NCBI GenBank assembly: GCA_003864495.1 | Contig: ML133412.1 | Location: 620,001 to 684,000 of the forward strand | Reading direction: 5' to 3' | DNA from: Nemopilema nomurai | Taxonomy: Eukaryota; Cnidaria; Scyphozoa; Rhizostomeae; Rhizostomatidae | DNA length: 64,000 nucleotides | Shown here: positions 1 to 15,000 of the stretch, one piece after another | How positions within the stretch are numbered: the first letter of the stretch is position 1 | Layout of the letters: every line of letters starts with the position of its first letter | Program-made: the position numbers and the translations under genes | Notes under the pieces: generated by a model | The model's input: the letters and a program-made list of their open reading frames with translations, nothing else | Told to the model about the DNA's origin: nothing | Databases searched by the model: none

Positions 1-3000
1 AGAAGAGAAAGAGAGCATTAGAGAAGTACCTCAGAGGGGTACTCAATTTGGCAGAGATCAGAAATGAGACGGAAGTGCTTGAATTTGCAGAAGTTAGCAT
101 TGCGTCGTTTTTGCATGATTGCGGACAGAAAAAGAAGTAAACATTTTATTGCCTTATCGTTTTTTTTGTTTGCCAAGGATATAAATTTTATTGTTTTATT
201 TAAATTGGTTTATTCATCAAAAATAAAGAATACCAACTTCACTGTTTTGGGCACAAACATCCCACCTGAAAATAATCCGTCTTTGCACCTTTGTTTTGTC
301 AAGTATTTGTTTAGACCTTAAAAAGCATCGTAGAAACTTTTCAAATGTTTTTTGCCGACCTTGTTCTTGACGTTTTCTGCTTGTTCTCAGCACACATTTG
401 AAAATAATTGAATTTTTCGAATTTTTTTGAGAGACAAATCAACTAATTCTGAACAATGTAAATATGCCCTTTATCAGTAAAGAAAAACCCCTTTTTAACT
501 GCTTTGAGTCAAAAATGTCAACAGGTAACATCGATTTAATTTTTCCCAATCAATATTTTTAAATCGAATTAAAACTACTTTTTGGCTGCTAGATAGATGT
601 ATCGGCTGATGTTTTCAATGTGTGTTCTCAAGACCATATAACTCAATGAACTCTGTAAAATAAACATGCCACATCTAGTTCGCCTGTCGTTAGATGTCAT
701 GTATTACATCTACTCGCATTTAGTTCCCTATCAGATAACTAATGTTTATTTCGGTCCACTTTCTAGAGAGTCAATGGTACAGAAACGAGCTGGAGGTCAT
801 CGTTCTGGAATTGGGATCTGCGGTTGCGCTAACTGTGGAAGCTGTCATTGGAATGAACGGTGGGCCTCGCTTCTGTTTTCTTGTTGCGCTTTCATCGTTT
901 TATTTGACCCCAAAGTGAATTGACTGAATGGAAAATGCTTCTTGTGGCTACGAATTCCGCCCTATGGATCAAAGACCATCGAGTTAATGATTCTGGTCTT
1001 GTTGAGTGCAGTGTAGTTCCCTCGAAATGACAGCCAATATTATCATCTCATCGTTTTTTGTACAATCCCTGCCAAAAGTCTTGGAACACTTGTTCTAATT
1101 TACACATCGCGCAAGTTGCCGAATCCCCTCACTCCGCAAACAATGTTGTGTAGCGCATAAGTGAATAATCCTAAAAACTAAAGCGATGTATACTCATGTA
1201 CCTATGGCCTTTCCCTAAAGATGAAGCATTGTTTAAGGGGGCAAGGGGGTTGCAGCTTCCAAGGAGAGACGAAAATAGAACGCGGGTCGCAAAATCTCAC
1301 GGTGTTTCAACTACTTTTGGCAGAGATTGTAGTATATGCGTAGAAACGTTGGCATCGGCGAAGGGCTATGTGTTCATATATACTCCCTGACTATTTTTCA
1401 GTCGAGGGGGAGTGCAACGCAATTAATTTCATGACCAAAGGGTCGACAAGCTTGATGACTGGAAATGACTGATACACATTTTTTAATAACCCGAACGTCA
1501 ATATTCTTAAAATGTTCGACTTTGAGCTTAAGATTATTCTTAAATTATTTCTTGCCCAACACAAGGTGTAAATTCGCCTTAAGATCAAGGAAAAAATTTC
1601 ATCTTTTTTGTTGTGTTGCTCCACCATAAATAACTCACAGAGCGGCTGAGTGCATTTAAAAATACCGACACGTACATAGCGTCAAAGTGACAGTTGCTTT
1701 GGAAGGTTGAGCCTGGCGTTATTCTTAAATTATTCTTAAATCCTAGCAATTTTGAGCTTCAGTATTCTTGTAGATTTATTCTTGTAAGAAAAAGTGTTTA
1801 AGTTGCTTTTCTACCCTGCCATCCTATTTGGATTTTGTTCCAAACATCATACTTTTGTGACTGGGTAATGCAAAAATTATCTCAGCTACCGAATTTTAGG
1901 CATTTTATGCTGTTTGAACGGATTGCCATGTCCCCCCTACGCCCCTCACCCCCCATCTCCCCCCACTTCATACGCCCCCCAGTCATGCAGCTTTTTCTTC
2001 TTCCCACTGTTCATGCTGCCTTCGTATGACTATATTTCAATCGCATTTCTCGTAGATGGTTGACTCTCAAAGACAGCTACATTTTGTATATGAAGTAAGT
2101 ACCAATTTTGACGTCATAAAGTGTGTTTATACTTAGACCGTTTGCAGCATATGGCTGAACTATTTTGAATCTTCATCAACCGAATTTTTCAGGCTGTTTA
2201 TTAAGACTGGCCACTACTTGTATCTGGATTGTATGTCTTTTTATGCTTGTATCTAACGTTAAATGGCATTTGCCTGTGACAATAGTTTTCAGGCAAAGAA
2301 TCTTTCGATCAATGAGGTCTGACAGCAGACATGAAATGGTAATGAATGGCCTTGCCTTGCCTTGTCTTTTTTCAATCAAGTAAAAGCCAGCAGAGAAAGC
2401 TGAGTACCGACTTATTTCATCATGGAAAAAGGGGACTTTTGTGAAGAATTTCGACACTTTTCAATTTTCCTGGCACATGCTGTCTCTCGCATAAGATGAA
2501 GCTGTTCTTATCATTGCGCGTATCAAGGGGCCAGATTTTCGAATAACTTGTGTGAGAAGCTGAAGTGATCCTCCCATCAAAGGGCTATCAAAAAGCCATA
2601 TCGATACACTGTGTTTTCCTTTGTCTCGTCTTCTTTTTGTTGTTTTACTAAGCGGTTGTATTAGGATTATTTCGTTTGTAATATTATATCAATTAATTTG
2701 TTTTTAACACGTCAGTTTTGAAAGCAGTATTAAAACTTTTACTTTGACTTTTTACGTTTTTGAATCTTATTAAATTGAAGAATTGAAAAAATTGAAATTG
2801 CGGAACCCATTATAAATTGCGGAACCTCTCTTCAAACGCCTTCAGTGTTCTGTTTTAAAATCGCTTTTTGTGTTCGTAGTCCAAAGACCCAAATCGTTCG
2901 AGATTTGCTGTTGTTCGACTCGAATTTTACCGTCAAATCTGGCCCGAAGCACAGTGGTCACAGAAGCGGACTTGTCATTTCAAACGACTCGAGGTTTTCC

Positions 3001-6000
3001 GCTGCTTCGGCTGATTATTTATTGATAATTAATTCACAATTGCTAGAAAAAGCGGAACTATTTTTCGCATACTTAAAAGTACTTTTTTCGTCCGACACTC
3101 CTCAGAGTATGCAAACGTCGGAAGATAACCAAAAACTGACCGAATAAATAGCCAGATGCGGATCGAAAACACTAGAGGGTGATAAGCAGAGCGCGTGATT
3201 GGTTATAATTGACCAATCTGCGTTACTTAACACCTCACTTTAGAAGAGCCCAAGGGAAAAGACGAACTCTTTCTGTCTACAAAGAATGGGATTTTCCATT
3301 GAAATATAGACAGACTCCAAAACACCTAGGTGAAAGGACGACCTAGCTTGCCCAATTATACGAAAATTGTCGTCACTGTATGTTTTGGCGCAATCTGGAT
3401 TCTCTAAAAGATGTTGTCCTATAGCCGAATCGCAATTAATTTGGGCATTGCGTCTTTTACAATTTCGACGCGGCTGCTCTCTTTCTGCAGACGTTTTGGT
3501 CCTTATGCTCGTGGGAACATGCTGCTCTATTCTATCCTCCAATTATTGAGTAGTGCGTCCTACACACCGAGCTTCACATCGGCAACAAAATTCATAAACA
3601 ACTAAACTTTTTTTGTGGGCAGGAACGCAATCCTTTTGGGTGGAGGGAAACATGTTCTTAGCACTGTAGACCACACGAGGATTCACAGCTGAATAGCAGA
3701 AATTGATGGCCTTTTTTATCTGATTTTCAAATTTTAGCGAAACATCACCAATCCAGGGTAATTTGAGATAAACAGGGCACTTTTCAGGTCCAAAATGCTT
3801 GTCAGAGATGAAACTGGCAATTTTTTGTTTGAAACACTTCGAGATGATATCGTCGGGGTAGCCATTTTCAATAAGGATACGTTTTATTGTATCAAGTTCG
3901 GAAGTGAGCTTAGTTTTGGAGCAAATCATTAGCGCCCTGTGAACTAAGGTTTTGATGAGACCAATTTTCCTTTCTTTAGGGCTAAAGGAATTCCAGCGAA
4001 TATATTGACCAGTAAATGTTGGTTTCCTATAGACACTGGTGAAAAAGGAATCGCCCTCCTTTTGAACCGAAACATCATAGTTCCGCTTTTTCTAGCAATT
4101 GTGAAGTTTTGTACCACAAAGCACTTGTTCACATATTTTCGGCGGAGATAATTAATTGTTAAATGTTAAAGAATGGCTTTTTTAAACTTTGCACCACGTA
4201 ATTATTTATCCAAATTGTGACGTCATAAATGCAATGTTGTAAGCTTGACTGTTTCAGTGCCAAAGAATTTTTTAGACGCTGTCATTTTCTGTTCCTCGAT
4301 TTTTGTCCACCCAAATGATGTCGATGAAGATTTTTCCTAATCAGTCACAGTTAATTACGCACCAAGGAACTATTAAGTTATAAATTTAAAATTTATTAAC
4401 TTAATAATTTTGAATTAGCCTTGATTGTCTGACATTTACAATGTTTTTGATAATTTTTAGGGATCTGACTGTTAAATGCCAATCCCAGAGAGATTCTAGG
4501 TAAGAATTATTGTACGAGTCTTCAAGATACAAGCCCAAAGTTAAATTGAAAAACTAAGTGAAAATTATTGAGAGTTCTATTTTCGACAAGAATCAAATTG
4601 TCGGGCATTGAGCATATTGATAATTTATTACTAGAATGGCTTTCTCGTACGTTGTGATATCATTCAAAGGCCTGCCCGGTTGCATGCAGTGTGGTATATC
4701 GCATGCTGTTAAATACACCGTAATTGCCATGCGTAATACGCAACAATACACTGTCTGATACGGCTTACATAATGGGTTACGTCGAGGAGACTAGCCAAAA
4801 ATTTATCTGACTAAGTATTATATTCTATGGTGAATGTTTCTTGAGGCATTTAATATTTTCCATTTAATTACCTCTCCAGAGAGTGGGTAACTGCAATTGC
4901 GAAGGCCATGGCTGGCTCTGGTTCTGATTGGCTGAAGGAGCATCATCATGATTCGTTTGCACCTGTGAGGAGGGAGTGCAAAGTTCAATGGTATTTCTCT
5001 CTTCTGCATAAGCAATGAACCCGAAGCCCTTTGGCAGGAATCTTTACCGTGACTGTTCCTTTATCATTAGGATAAGCATCCCTTTTTTCATACGTTTTTC
5101 TTGTGAAGAGATTGAGGGGCGCAAGTTGTTCGTATTTAAATTGATATTTTTGAGCTAAACGGATTTTATTGACGGTTTGGATAATCATTTGAATATTTAG
5201 TCTATTTAGGCCATTTTGAAATATCACTTTATCAGGTAGACATTCCGGTTAGATGTTTTGGTGTTAATCAGAGGTTGGCTTGCCTGATTTCGTTACTGTC
5301 AACCTCGCGTAAAGTGTTCTTGCAGATAAATTCCTTCATCCGTATAGGTTTGTTGATGCTAAAGGGTATATGGAACAAGTCGCCGATGCAATTGTGAATG
5401 CAGAGGAGGAGATCTTTATAACAGACTGGTGGTGAGTGATTTATCCAGCATTTAGCCACGTATTACTCTCATTTTAACAATCAGTGTTTATCTGGTTAAC
5501 AATCAGTGTTTATCCTGTTAAAAATCAGTGTTTATCTGGTTAGCAATCAGTGTTTATCTGGTTAGCAATCAGTGTTTATCTGGTTAGCAATCAGTGTTTA
5601 TCTGGTAAGCAATCAGTGTTTATCTGATAAGCAATCAGTGTTTATCTGGTTAGCAATCAGTGTTTATCTGGTTAGCAATCAGTGTTTATCTGGTTAGCAA
5701 TCAGTGTTTATCTGGTTAGCAATCAGTGTATATCTGGTTAGCAATCAGTGTTTATCTGGTTAGCTATCAGTGTTTATCTGGTTAGCAATCAGTGTTTATC
5801 TGGTTAGCAATCAGTGTTTATCTGGTTAGCAATCAGTGTTTATCTGGTTAGCAATCAGTGTTTATCTGGTTAGCAATCAGTGTATATCTGGTTAGCAATC
5901 AGTGTTTATCTGGTAAGCAATCAGTGTTTATCAACCTTAACCGTTTTCAGTTTGCTTTATTGCACAAAGTGTCTTCTTTGATTGCTTCTTTTTGTGACGT

Positions 6001-9000
6001 CATTTTCCAAAGAGAAGGATACCTTTTTATGGGGCAATTGCACTAAAAAACACAAGTCAATCTTTTATTATGCATTGTATAGCTTAAATTGTGTTAATAA
6101 CACAATATAACTCATTTCCTTTAAGTTCAATTATATATTTATAATTATATTGTTATAAAATCAATTCAAAGAACAGAAAATTATTATTATAAACCGGCCT
6201 AAACCAGCCATTCATTACTTTGGAAGAAATGGCGTTCTACAAGAAGTACTAATTTTTACACAGGCTGAGCCCAGAGCTCTTCTTGAAGCGTCCAGTAGCA
6301 GATATGAGCCAATGGAGACTTGATTTGCTCTTGAAAGAAAGAGCGGAAAATGGTGTTCGTATATATGTCATTATGTACAAGGAGCTCGAAATGACTTTAA
6401 CCATAGACAGCAACTATAGTAAGCAGGTATTACACAGCCTCCACGAGAGCAATATCAAGGTAAACAATCGTAATATCATTGTAGTAGTTATCTTGCATAT
6501 TATAGCTAGAAAGTAGTAGGCCAAATATCATTGTTTTCATTGTGAAAGATGTCACAATTAATAACATTTGGAGTTAGCTTCACAGTATTGGATTATATCT
6601 GTTTTTTATTGATATCAAGAGCCTGTCATGTATTATTCATGCCCGGGGATCTCGTCTCTTTTGGATCATGTATTATTCTATTACTCACCGTCTGTGTTCT
6701 ATATTATTGTTATTAATTGTAATCATTAATATCGTTATTAATGCCTGTATTATATACGGAATGTTATTTTAATTGCTTTATCAAGTTAAGTGTGATCTTC
6801 AAATCTGCACCTTAAAACAATGCTGTCCTAATATCTTTGATTCTTTGAGCCTATATGCAGATGTATACAAATATATGATATGTAATTTTGTTAGTAAATG
6901 TAGATGTTTGGTTATGGATTTTTCTGATGACATATCGTCATCTTTGTGATCTTCGGTATGATCAGTACGTATTCCTTCTGCTTTCATCCCTGGCGATTTT
7001 CTTCGAAGGTTCTTCGGCACCCAGATCATCTACCAGGCTCTGGAACGTTTCTATGGGCGCATCACGAAAAGATTGTCTGCATTGATCAAAAGATTGCTTT
7101 TCTTGGAGGTACTATTTCTCTTCTTTTAAAGACTGCGTTCTCATTCGATGACATTATCATATTTTGCTATTCCTCTTTCAAGCCACGCTAGAGTAGAATC
7201 TTCTGTCACCATATGCGAATCTGTTTTCAGGTGTTGATTTGTGCTATGGCCGTTGGGACGATAACAAGCACCCTTTAACGGACTTTGGTTCTGCCCGACC
7301 CACTTTTCTGTCAAAGACAGTGAGTAGTGACTTCTTGCCTTTGTCCTTCTGATGTATTTTCCACTCTCACTGATAGCATGCAGCCGCCAGTAAATGATCC
7401 TGCAGAGCAAAAGCTGCCTTTACCAGGATATTTGGCACCACTTTTACGTTATCATTTTTAAGGAAACCATGAATAAAAGAAAGCCCTGTTATCATATAAG
7501 GGTATATTGCTTGTGTTTTTGGAATGAATCCCTAGTTTTTGTGCCTATGTTTTCCTGTATCTGTTGATATTATGGTTGTAATGCAGAGAACACTCGTCGT
7601 TGGTGTTTTTGTTGCCTGAAAAGTCAAGTTAATATGAGCTTGTATACAAATGTACCGTTTAAGAATATGAAAGTCTTCTGGCAAGCAAGTTTCAGTATTA
7701 TTAGAATTGAGGAATGCGTTTACTTGTATTACTTTTGCTATGTTTGCTTTGTTTTATACAAAGGAAGCAATTGAAATTACAAAAGTTGTATTCAGGTCCA
7801 GGGAAAAACTAACTTTTCTTTGTGAACTTATCATTTCTTCTTATGCCCCTTCAAATCCATTTTGTCCTCACTTTTATTTCTCTTTGGCCTTATTTATTTT
7901 CTGTACTTATTTTCCTTACTCTAAGGAAATTGCTGGTGAACCTAGTTTTACCAGAACCCTACAGGTCCAAACACAGGCTTTTGACTGTCACGATAAATTG
8001 ATGCATCTGCTTCTCTTTTTGTGCATGTTTGTTACTTTTTTTTACCTATCTTAGCATACATGTTTTGTAATTAACTACGTTTATTTACCACAGGAAAGCA
8101 CAATTGCTCATATGTCTAAATTCCTTGTCGATGCCGTCGGAGTTATGCCTTCATCGTCCTCTGAAGATGTTCCTTCCGAGGTGGACGCAATAAAGGAAGC
8201 CAGCAATTCGAAACTTTTCATCGGAAAGGATTTCTGTAATCCATACCAGAAGGACTTCTCTGAATTAAACAAGCCGTTTGATGACTCCATTGACAGGAAT
8301 CAGTTTCCCAGAATGCCTTGGCACGACATTGCTGCTGTTGTTTATGGTGAGGCCGCAAGGGATGTCGGTCGTCATTTTATCGAGAGGTGGAATTTCACCA
8401 AGGTAGGAATAATGTATCGGAAATATATTAGTGAAGAGCTCTCGGTCTCTATCGTTTGGCCTATTAAAGCCCCAGAGCTTAATAGCTTAATTTTTTCATC
8501 TTAAATGAAAGAGTTATTTAACATTTTCATCTCAAAATACTTCTATAGATTTTGTAAGAATATTCAATGAATACCAATATTGTTGGCCTCTGCTCATCAA
8601 GATTCTACTATTCATTGAGGTGGCATGGTGCCCCTTATGCCATTTTTGGACAGTTTGTGAAATATTTCTAAGCCAGGCCATCCGACGCATACTAATAATT
8701 TTTTGTGTTGCCAAAAATTGTGTAAGAAGTCTATCTAGGAAGAGTTTGCTTTCAACACTTGGGGATCTATAGTGCCTATATGGGAAGGGAAGATTAAAAA
8801 GACTGAGACTACAGGAAGGGGTGTTTTCAAAAATTTAAATTTTGAGACACGATAACTACTTAGAGATATGACTAACAAGAGAAGAGGTCTTGACAGAACT
8901 TCCACATTATTTAAGCACGCAGACGCAATTTTTTACTTGATTCAAGGAATCTCTTTAGTAATTATCAAATGCTTGTTTAATAATGATAGGTATTCCTGCA

Positions 9001-12000
9001 GAGTCTTTTTATATTATTGATTTTTGCGGTGCAGCAGGCCTTTGAAGTACTTTTTTATCAGAATTCATTATGCTTTGTTTCTTCATCTCTTTAGAGACTC
9101 AAGGCCAAGGAGGACACGGGCTATCCTTTGCTGCTTCCTCGGTCATACTGCCCAGTCCCTGATGTCAACCCATTTGATGCTGCAAACACCATCGTAGCTG
9201 ACTGTCAGGTATTTATTTTCCAATTAAAACAACACTAGGCCTATCTTTATCTTGTTTTTCGTTTTTGGTAGTGGCATCTTGCTCTAAATCAACGGTGTTT
9301 CTGCTTATCGTGCATATAAGTTGGGTCTAAGCTATTGATCCATCAATCGGAAAGTGTTTTACAAGTGGACCTGCTGGCTCAACTGAACTGGCGTAGTGGT
9401 TTATGTCTAAAAGTTGAAGGGATACTTTTATTTTAAAAACTTTGGCTTGAGGACTTACTGAATAATTTTAATATTTCTGTGCATTTTAAAGTAAAATTTG
9501 TATTGATTAGTAGTATATGCAAGTCCACATCAGCTGACTTTAGATAACCTTCAATGAAAAATATCGCATGCATGTATGTTTGTCTGTATATTGAAAGAGC
9601 AATACACTTGATCCACCCAGTGAACATTGTTTTACATGTAGACCTGCTTTTCAAAGTGAACTAGCATAGAGTCTAGTGGTTTACGCCTTTCAGTTTGAAT
9701 GACCATTAATGATTAGTGATCATCGTCAAGGTGTTTATGCAAGAAACTCATCAAAGACGGACTGCCTTTTTCAGCTTGAGCGTGTAGAAGGCAATGGATC
9801 GGACTCTAGGGATATTATTATATAATATACATTATTATATTATTATGTATTATATTTATCTATTATCATAATATTATTCAATATTATCAATAATGCTCAT
9901 TATTAGACTGAATTGGTCAGTTTAAACAGATGTAAGGGACATGATCAGGGTGTAGGCCGCGCTCTTGCGAGCTGCAATTTGCTCCCAGAATTTTCGCGGC
10001 ACCAGAGAAAAAACCAGGCTCAGCTTCATTCATTTCAGCAGCCAATATATTCACACAGAACACTTAGAGCATCATGTCTAATCTGCCTCGCATTGCCTTA
10101 GATTCTTCGCTCTGTATCGCGCTGGTCAGCTGGAAGTTCGACGGAAGATTCTATCCATAAAGGTTACATTGAAACGATCAAAAATTCGAAGCATTTCATA
10201 TATATTGAGGTAAATACAAGACCATTTATTTCGCATTATTCCCGTTTTTGATCAGGTGGGGTTTTTTATGAATGGACTATTAAGGACAAAAGTTAGGGCT
10301 GAGACCTTGTCACACTCTTCATTGCACTACGTATAGGTTTTTGGTCAAATGGTCCTGTTCCGCTGCTTGGAAACGTATTTTCAACTATTCTTTTTGATGC
10401 CTTGTTAGACTTTTGCGAAAGAGCTATTAGTGTCCTTCTTTAATTATCAATGCACTTTAATTAGAAGGTATTAAATTCTGTAACATCCCAAGGCGTACGT
10501 CGAACTTCTTAAAAAAAGATGTGTTTTCTTCTGTCAACGTTAGCTTGCTCACGCGAGATTCAGATAGAATTTTTGAAGAATTTATAGTAAGCTTATAGAG
10601 CCTGTATCCTATTGAAAAATCGTTTAGTCTGATTAATACCAGGCTTTGGTGTTGACCATGTACTGTGTTAAAGTATATATTCTCTTTAAATTTATTGACA
10701 GAACCAGTTTTTCATTACGTCACTCAAATCGGAGTACGTATACAACGAGATTGGAGATGCGTTGGTTGACAGAATCGTCAAAGCCCATGAGTAAGTTCTT
10801 CGACTGGCACCCCACCCTCACTTCTCCTGTCTTATTACTAGTTGCCAACATACCAAAATGCCATTTCTAAGCCAGAATTCTCGTCATATTTTCTATCTTT
10901 TTTACATTGTAAACTGGTCTGGTACATAGTACTGATTTGATTTTTGATATTTCAGAAAAGACGAGAAGTTTCTTGTTCTGGTTGTGATGCCCCTGCTGCC
11001 GTGCTTTCCAGGTTAGCATTCTTTCTATGATACATCTCTGATTTTTTGGTTTTTATCTCGAAAACGTTCCATATCATATACTCAAGTCTCTTTTTGTTCA
11101 TATGCCTTATAATGAAACATAATTTTCGTCCAAAAATCGTCAAAGTATGAAAGCGTGGTAGTATGAAAGTAATGACCAAAAGTTGACAAAATAGGAATGG
11201 AAACACTAGTAGGTTGCATGATTGGCTGTCAGCGTCTACTCAAATCTCTATTTATTAGAGTTCAAGATGATATACGAACTCTGTTTGTATACATAACGCA
11301 GGTTTCGAAACTACCAGATAAAAAAGACTATCAAATTAACCAATAAGCGTTACTGAGTATTGGAGACTCTATATCTTTCGGTTTCTCCTAGGTGGTATTG
11401 AGGCAGACCAACGAAACGTTGTAAGGCTAATTTTTTGGCCTTTTTATTTATTCTAGGTGAGATAGGCCAACCAAGTGGATCAGCGAAGTTGATTGTTGAG
11501 CATTGGAATTACAGGACCATTTGTCGAAGCCCTGAGTCAATTTGTGAACTGCTCAAGGGGAAAGGAGGTAGTTTTCGTATTAAAGACGTACTTTATCACC
11601 AGTTCCTTCAAGTGACAATGCTAAAATTTTGTTGTTGTTTGACATGGAAAATAATGGAATCCTAACTGATAAGCTAATTATTGCACTTTGTTGGAAGTTT
11701 CGAAATAGCTGTACATACTGCTATCCTTCCATATTTTTCGTTATTCAAATGGACTATTAAGAAAAAGCTCATTTAAAACTGGTGGAGCTATGTGGTAGCA
11801 GTATATGAAGCTATGTGTGACATTTCATATCGATTTATCTGGTTAACAGGCTGACTGCTGCCATTTATGTATTTTTTAGTATGCTTTGTTTTTCAGTTGC
11901 AAATGATATGAGTTTGGTAAAATGCTGCAGCTTCTATATATATTGCCATTGAAGCTTTATTTCTTTTTTTTATAGTGGAGGACCCGTTTAAGTACATACG

Positions 12001-15000
12001 GTTTCACGGACTAAGAACCTTTGAAGATTTGCAAGGAAAATTGGTGGGTTTCTGTCTCTCGTTTCTAGCTGGTATACCCAATTTGCTAGCCTGCAGTTAA
12101 TATTTCAATGAAACTCCTCAATATTTTATGTATACTATTAGCTATTTGTACCCTTTGCCTAACTATGCATTTTTAAATTTCTGTATAGTTGTTTAAGGCT
12201 TGATTGCCTGTTATGGACGTCATTGTGACTTACAGCAACATCTATAGTTTCCCTTGCTAGAGAGTCCAGCTACTGAAATTCTACAAGATACCTCACTACC
12301 AAGTTTTAAAATTTGTTGATTGATTTTATGATTAATAAAGTGGCAAGGAAGTGATATAGGCAGGCTTAAGAATGGTTTAAGGGGATATATTGAGGATGTA
12401 AGGAGTTACTTTATGTCCCAGCGCAAAGAAGCATATTTTATATATTACTTTTACATTTGGACGTATACAGTTTGACTCCTATAGAGGTAGATGCTTAATC
12501 ACGCTACCAAGACTGGAGCTTTCGTCCCTTATACCATTATTCCATCACTTATCTATCCAGCTTCGCTTTTACAGGTCACTGAAGCCATCTATGTCCACAG
12601 CAAGTTGATGATCGTGGACGATCGCTTTGTAATACTTGGATCTGGTACGAACATCGTTTTCAACGGTCATTTTAAATCTTGACCGTCCATTCATCGTAAT
12701 TACAAATGTCATTTGTCAATGTCATTAAAAAAAATATGCATACGTACTTTGCGATTAAATGAATGTCAAGCTTTTCCCCCTTGTCCGAACCCCCCCCCCC
12801 CTCTCTCTTCTTTGTTTCTAGAGTACTTTCCTCGTTTTCAGCTTTTTTAGTGCGCTGTTGACTTCTATTGCTTGTGTTTTTAAATATATAAAGTAGCAAA
12901 ACATGTTTTGTAGTACATTCATAAAGCACATGTGTGTTTTGCACTGTACATATACTATGTTCTCAAAATGTTCGATTCTTGATTCGACTCATTATTGATA
13001 TATGAACCCTTGATTTTTTTATTAATATAGTTAATATAATTAAGATGGAAGGTAAATTTTTTACAGTAAGTTCCCCGTGTAAAAGAATGCAATTTTGCAT
13101 AAAAGATATCGTGTTTTTTCCAGCAAATATAAACGATAGAAGTATGCTGGGAAACAGAGATTCAGAGATCGCCATTATTGTCGAGGACTCAGAGATGGTA
13201 AGCCAGATGTGGATGATCATTGATAATCCTATATAAAGTATTTGAGACATAAAAGGACTTCTCTGATCGACTGAAGGATACCGCTTTCCTTATGAAAAAT
13301 ATCATCAACAAATACTTTTGGGTGAAGCATCAATTGTATTGTGGGTAATTATTTTTCGCTCAATCATTGATCGCAATTTTTGTTTGGCTTCGCCTGAAAC
13401 AGATGCTTTACTTTGCCTGAGTAACTACTGCGAATTTTCGACTTAATGTCACCATCCGGGCATCGCCATGAAATTTATGTCCTGTGGGCTGTGACGTACA
13501 TGCTTGTTATAAATAAAGGTCGTCGGTTTTGAGTTGCTGCTCAGAGCTTTACGTTCTTGTGATCATCAGAGAACTGTCATGAAGTTCTGGTAGAACTGTA
13601 CGCGCTCGTAGTACGTACCTCAAAGTTGCTACTCGAGGCAGTGTTTTCATGCGAATACTTCTAGTGTTGTTTTGTTGTCGTCTAGTTTCTCATGTAAGGT
13701 ACCCCGGTTTGCAGGTCGATTCGCAAATGAACGAGAAGCCATACAAAGCAGGATTGTTTGCCCACACACTGAGGAAGTGGCTGTTCAGAGAACACCTTGG
13801 TTTGCTGTCAGACACAGAGCGTAGTGTCAGCGACCCAATCTCTGAAGAAATGACTGTAAGTAACCATGCTCAGTCAAGCTCAACCTACTGTGACGTCATC
13901 ATTCGTTCGTGAGTGAGTAGTAATCGGCCATATCAAGGGCAATATATCAATATATCAATGGTAGAACATATATCAGGCCTGTATTTGGTATCAGATGGGC
14001 ATGGTTCTTCTAGCCGTGTAGTGTTGTATATCCGAACTGATGACGTAATGATATTATTTTATGACACCTTTTCAGGTACAGTGCGTATGTAGAGGCCTTG
14101 AGACTATATTGTTGTTGTTGCTATTGAGTCTGCAACGATACTTAACTCCAAGATACGATTTTAATCGTTCACTTTGAGTCAATTTTTTCGTGTGTGCATA
14201 CGCGGTTGCTTTCAAGGGTCCTTTCCATTCTCTATTTAGGAATTTTGGACAACAGCAGCTAAAGAAAACACAAAGATTTACGAAGAGGTATCTTTTTTGT
14301 AACAGATTTCCCATTCGTTAGATACTATAAGCTTTTAACTTGAATTCCAACAGTTTATATTGCTGTTGATCAAGGTTGTAAAGCAGATGATACTTTCATG
14401 GAAGACTTTAGGCAATTCCCTCACAACATCGACATGTTTACTTGATGATTTATACTTGTCCTGTCTTTCTTGATGAATTCTTGTCAATGATCATTGACGT
14501 TAGCCGGATTTTCAATTGTGTTGATGAGCTGTTTTAAACAGCAGTGCCAGTATAAATACTATCTCTTCGATGTTCACATAACTTTACAGTAAAGTCTCCC
14601 AACTTCAAGGTCTTTATTTTAATAACGCTTAAGTCTTATAAATCTGATTCTATCTACGAACCATTTTTTAGGTGTTCGGATGCATGCCAAGCGACCAAGT
14701 CAAGTCTTTTGCGGAGATACCAAAGTATAACGTAAGCTCAAACAATATTCCTGATAACAAGGTTTTTCCTCACATGGTGTATTTCTAATCAACTTCCACC
14801 TTCTATTTTTCTCTTCTAATCAGCTGAAGGGAGGTTAAAACTCTTCTTTTGATTTTTTGTAGCTTATTGACATATTTCCAATAAAAGTTGTGCCTATGCT
14901 TGCTTGCAACATGAAAATACTATTTTGATCCACTGCAAAGATAGAAATGTACTAGCGGGCGTTTGATCATTATTATGAACTAATTCTTGGAGCTGGATGT

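Noticed and set aside
5478..5932. Regular short repeats that could suggest a CRISPR array
   Set aside because: Units are head to tail with no spacers, in an intron of a eukaryotic gene; this is a minisatellite.
7707..8054. 115-codon hydrophobic frame
   Set aside because: Lies wholly in a PLD intron, pyrimidine-rich before the exon at 8094; no domain, no splice partners.
12491..12682. 63-codon frame containing HKD2
   Set aside because: Only 12575-12644 is exon; the rest of the frame is intron on both sides.
13490..13700. Possible solo LTR (TATAAATA followed by GC-richer sequence)
   Set aside because: No terminal TG/CA pair, target duplication or second copy could be identified.
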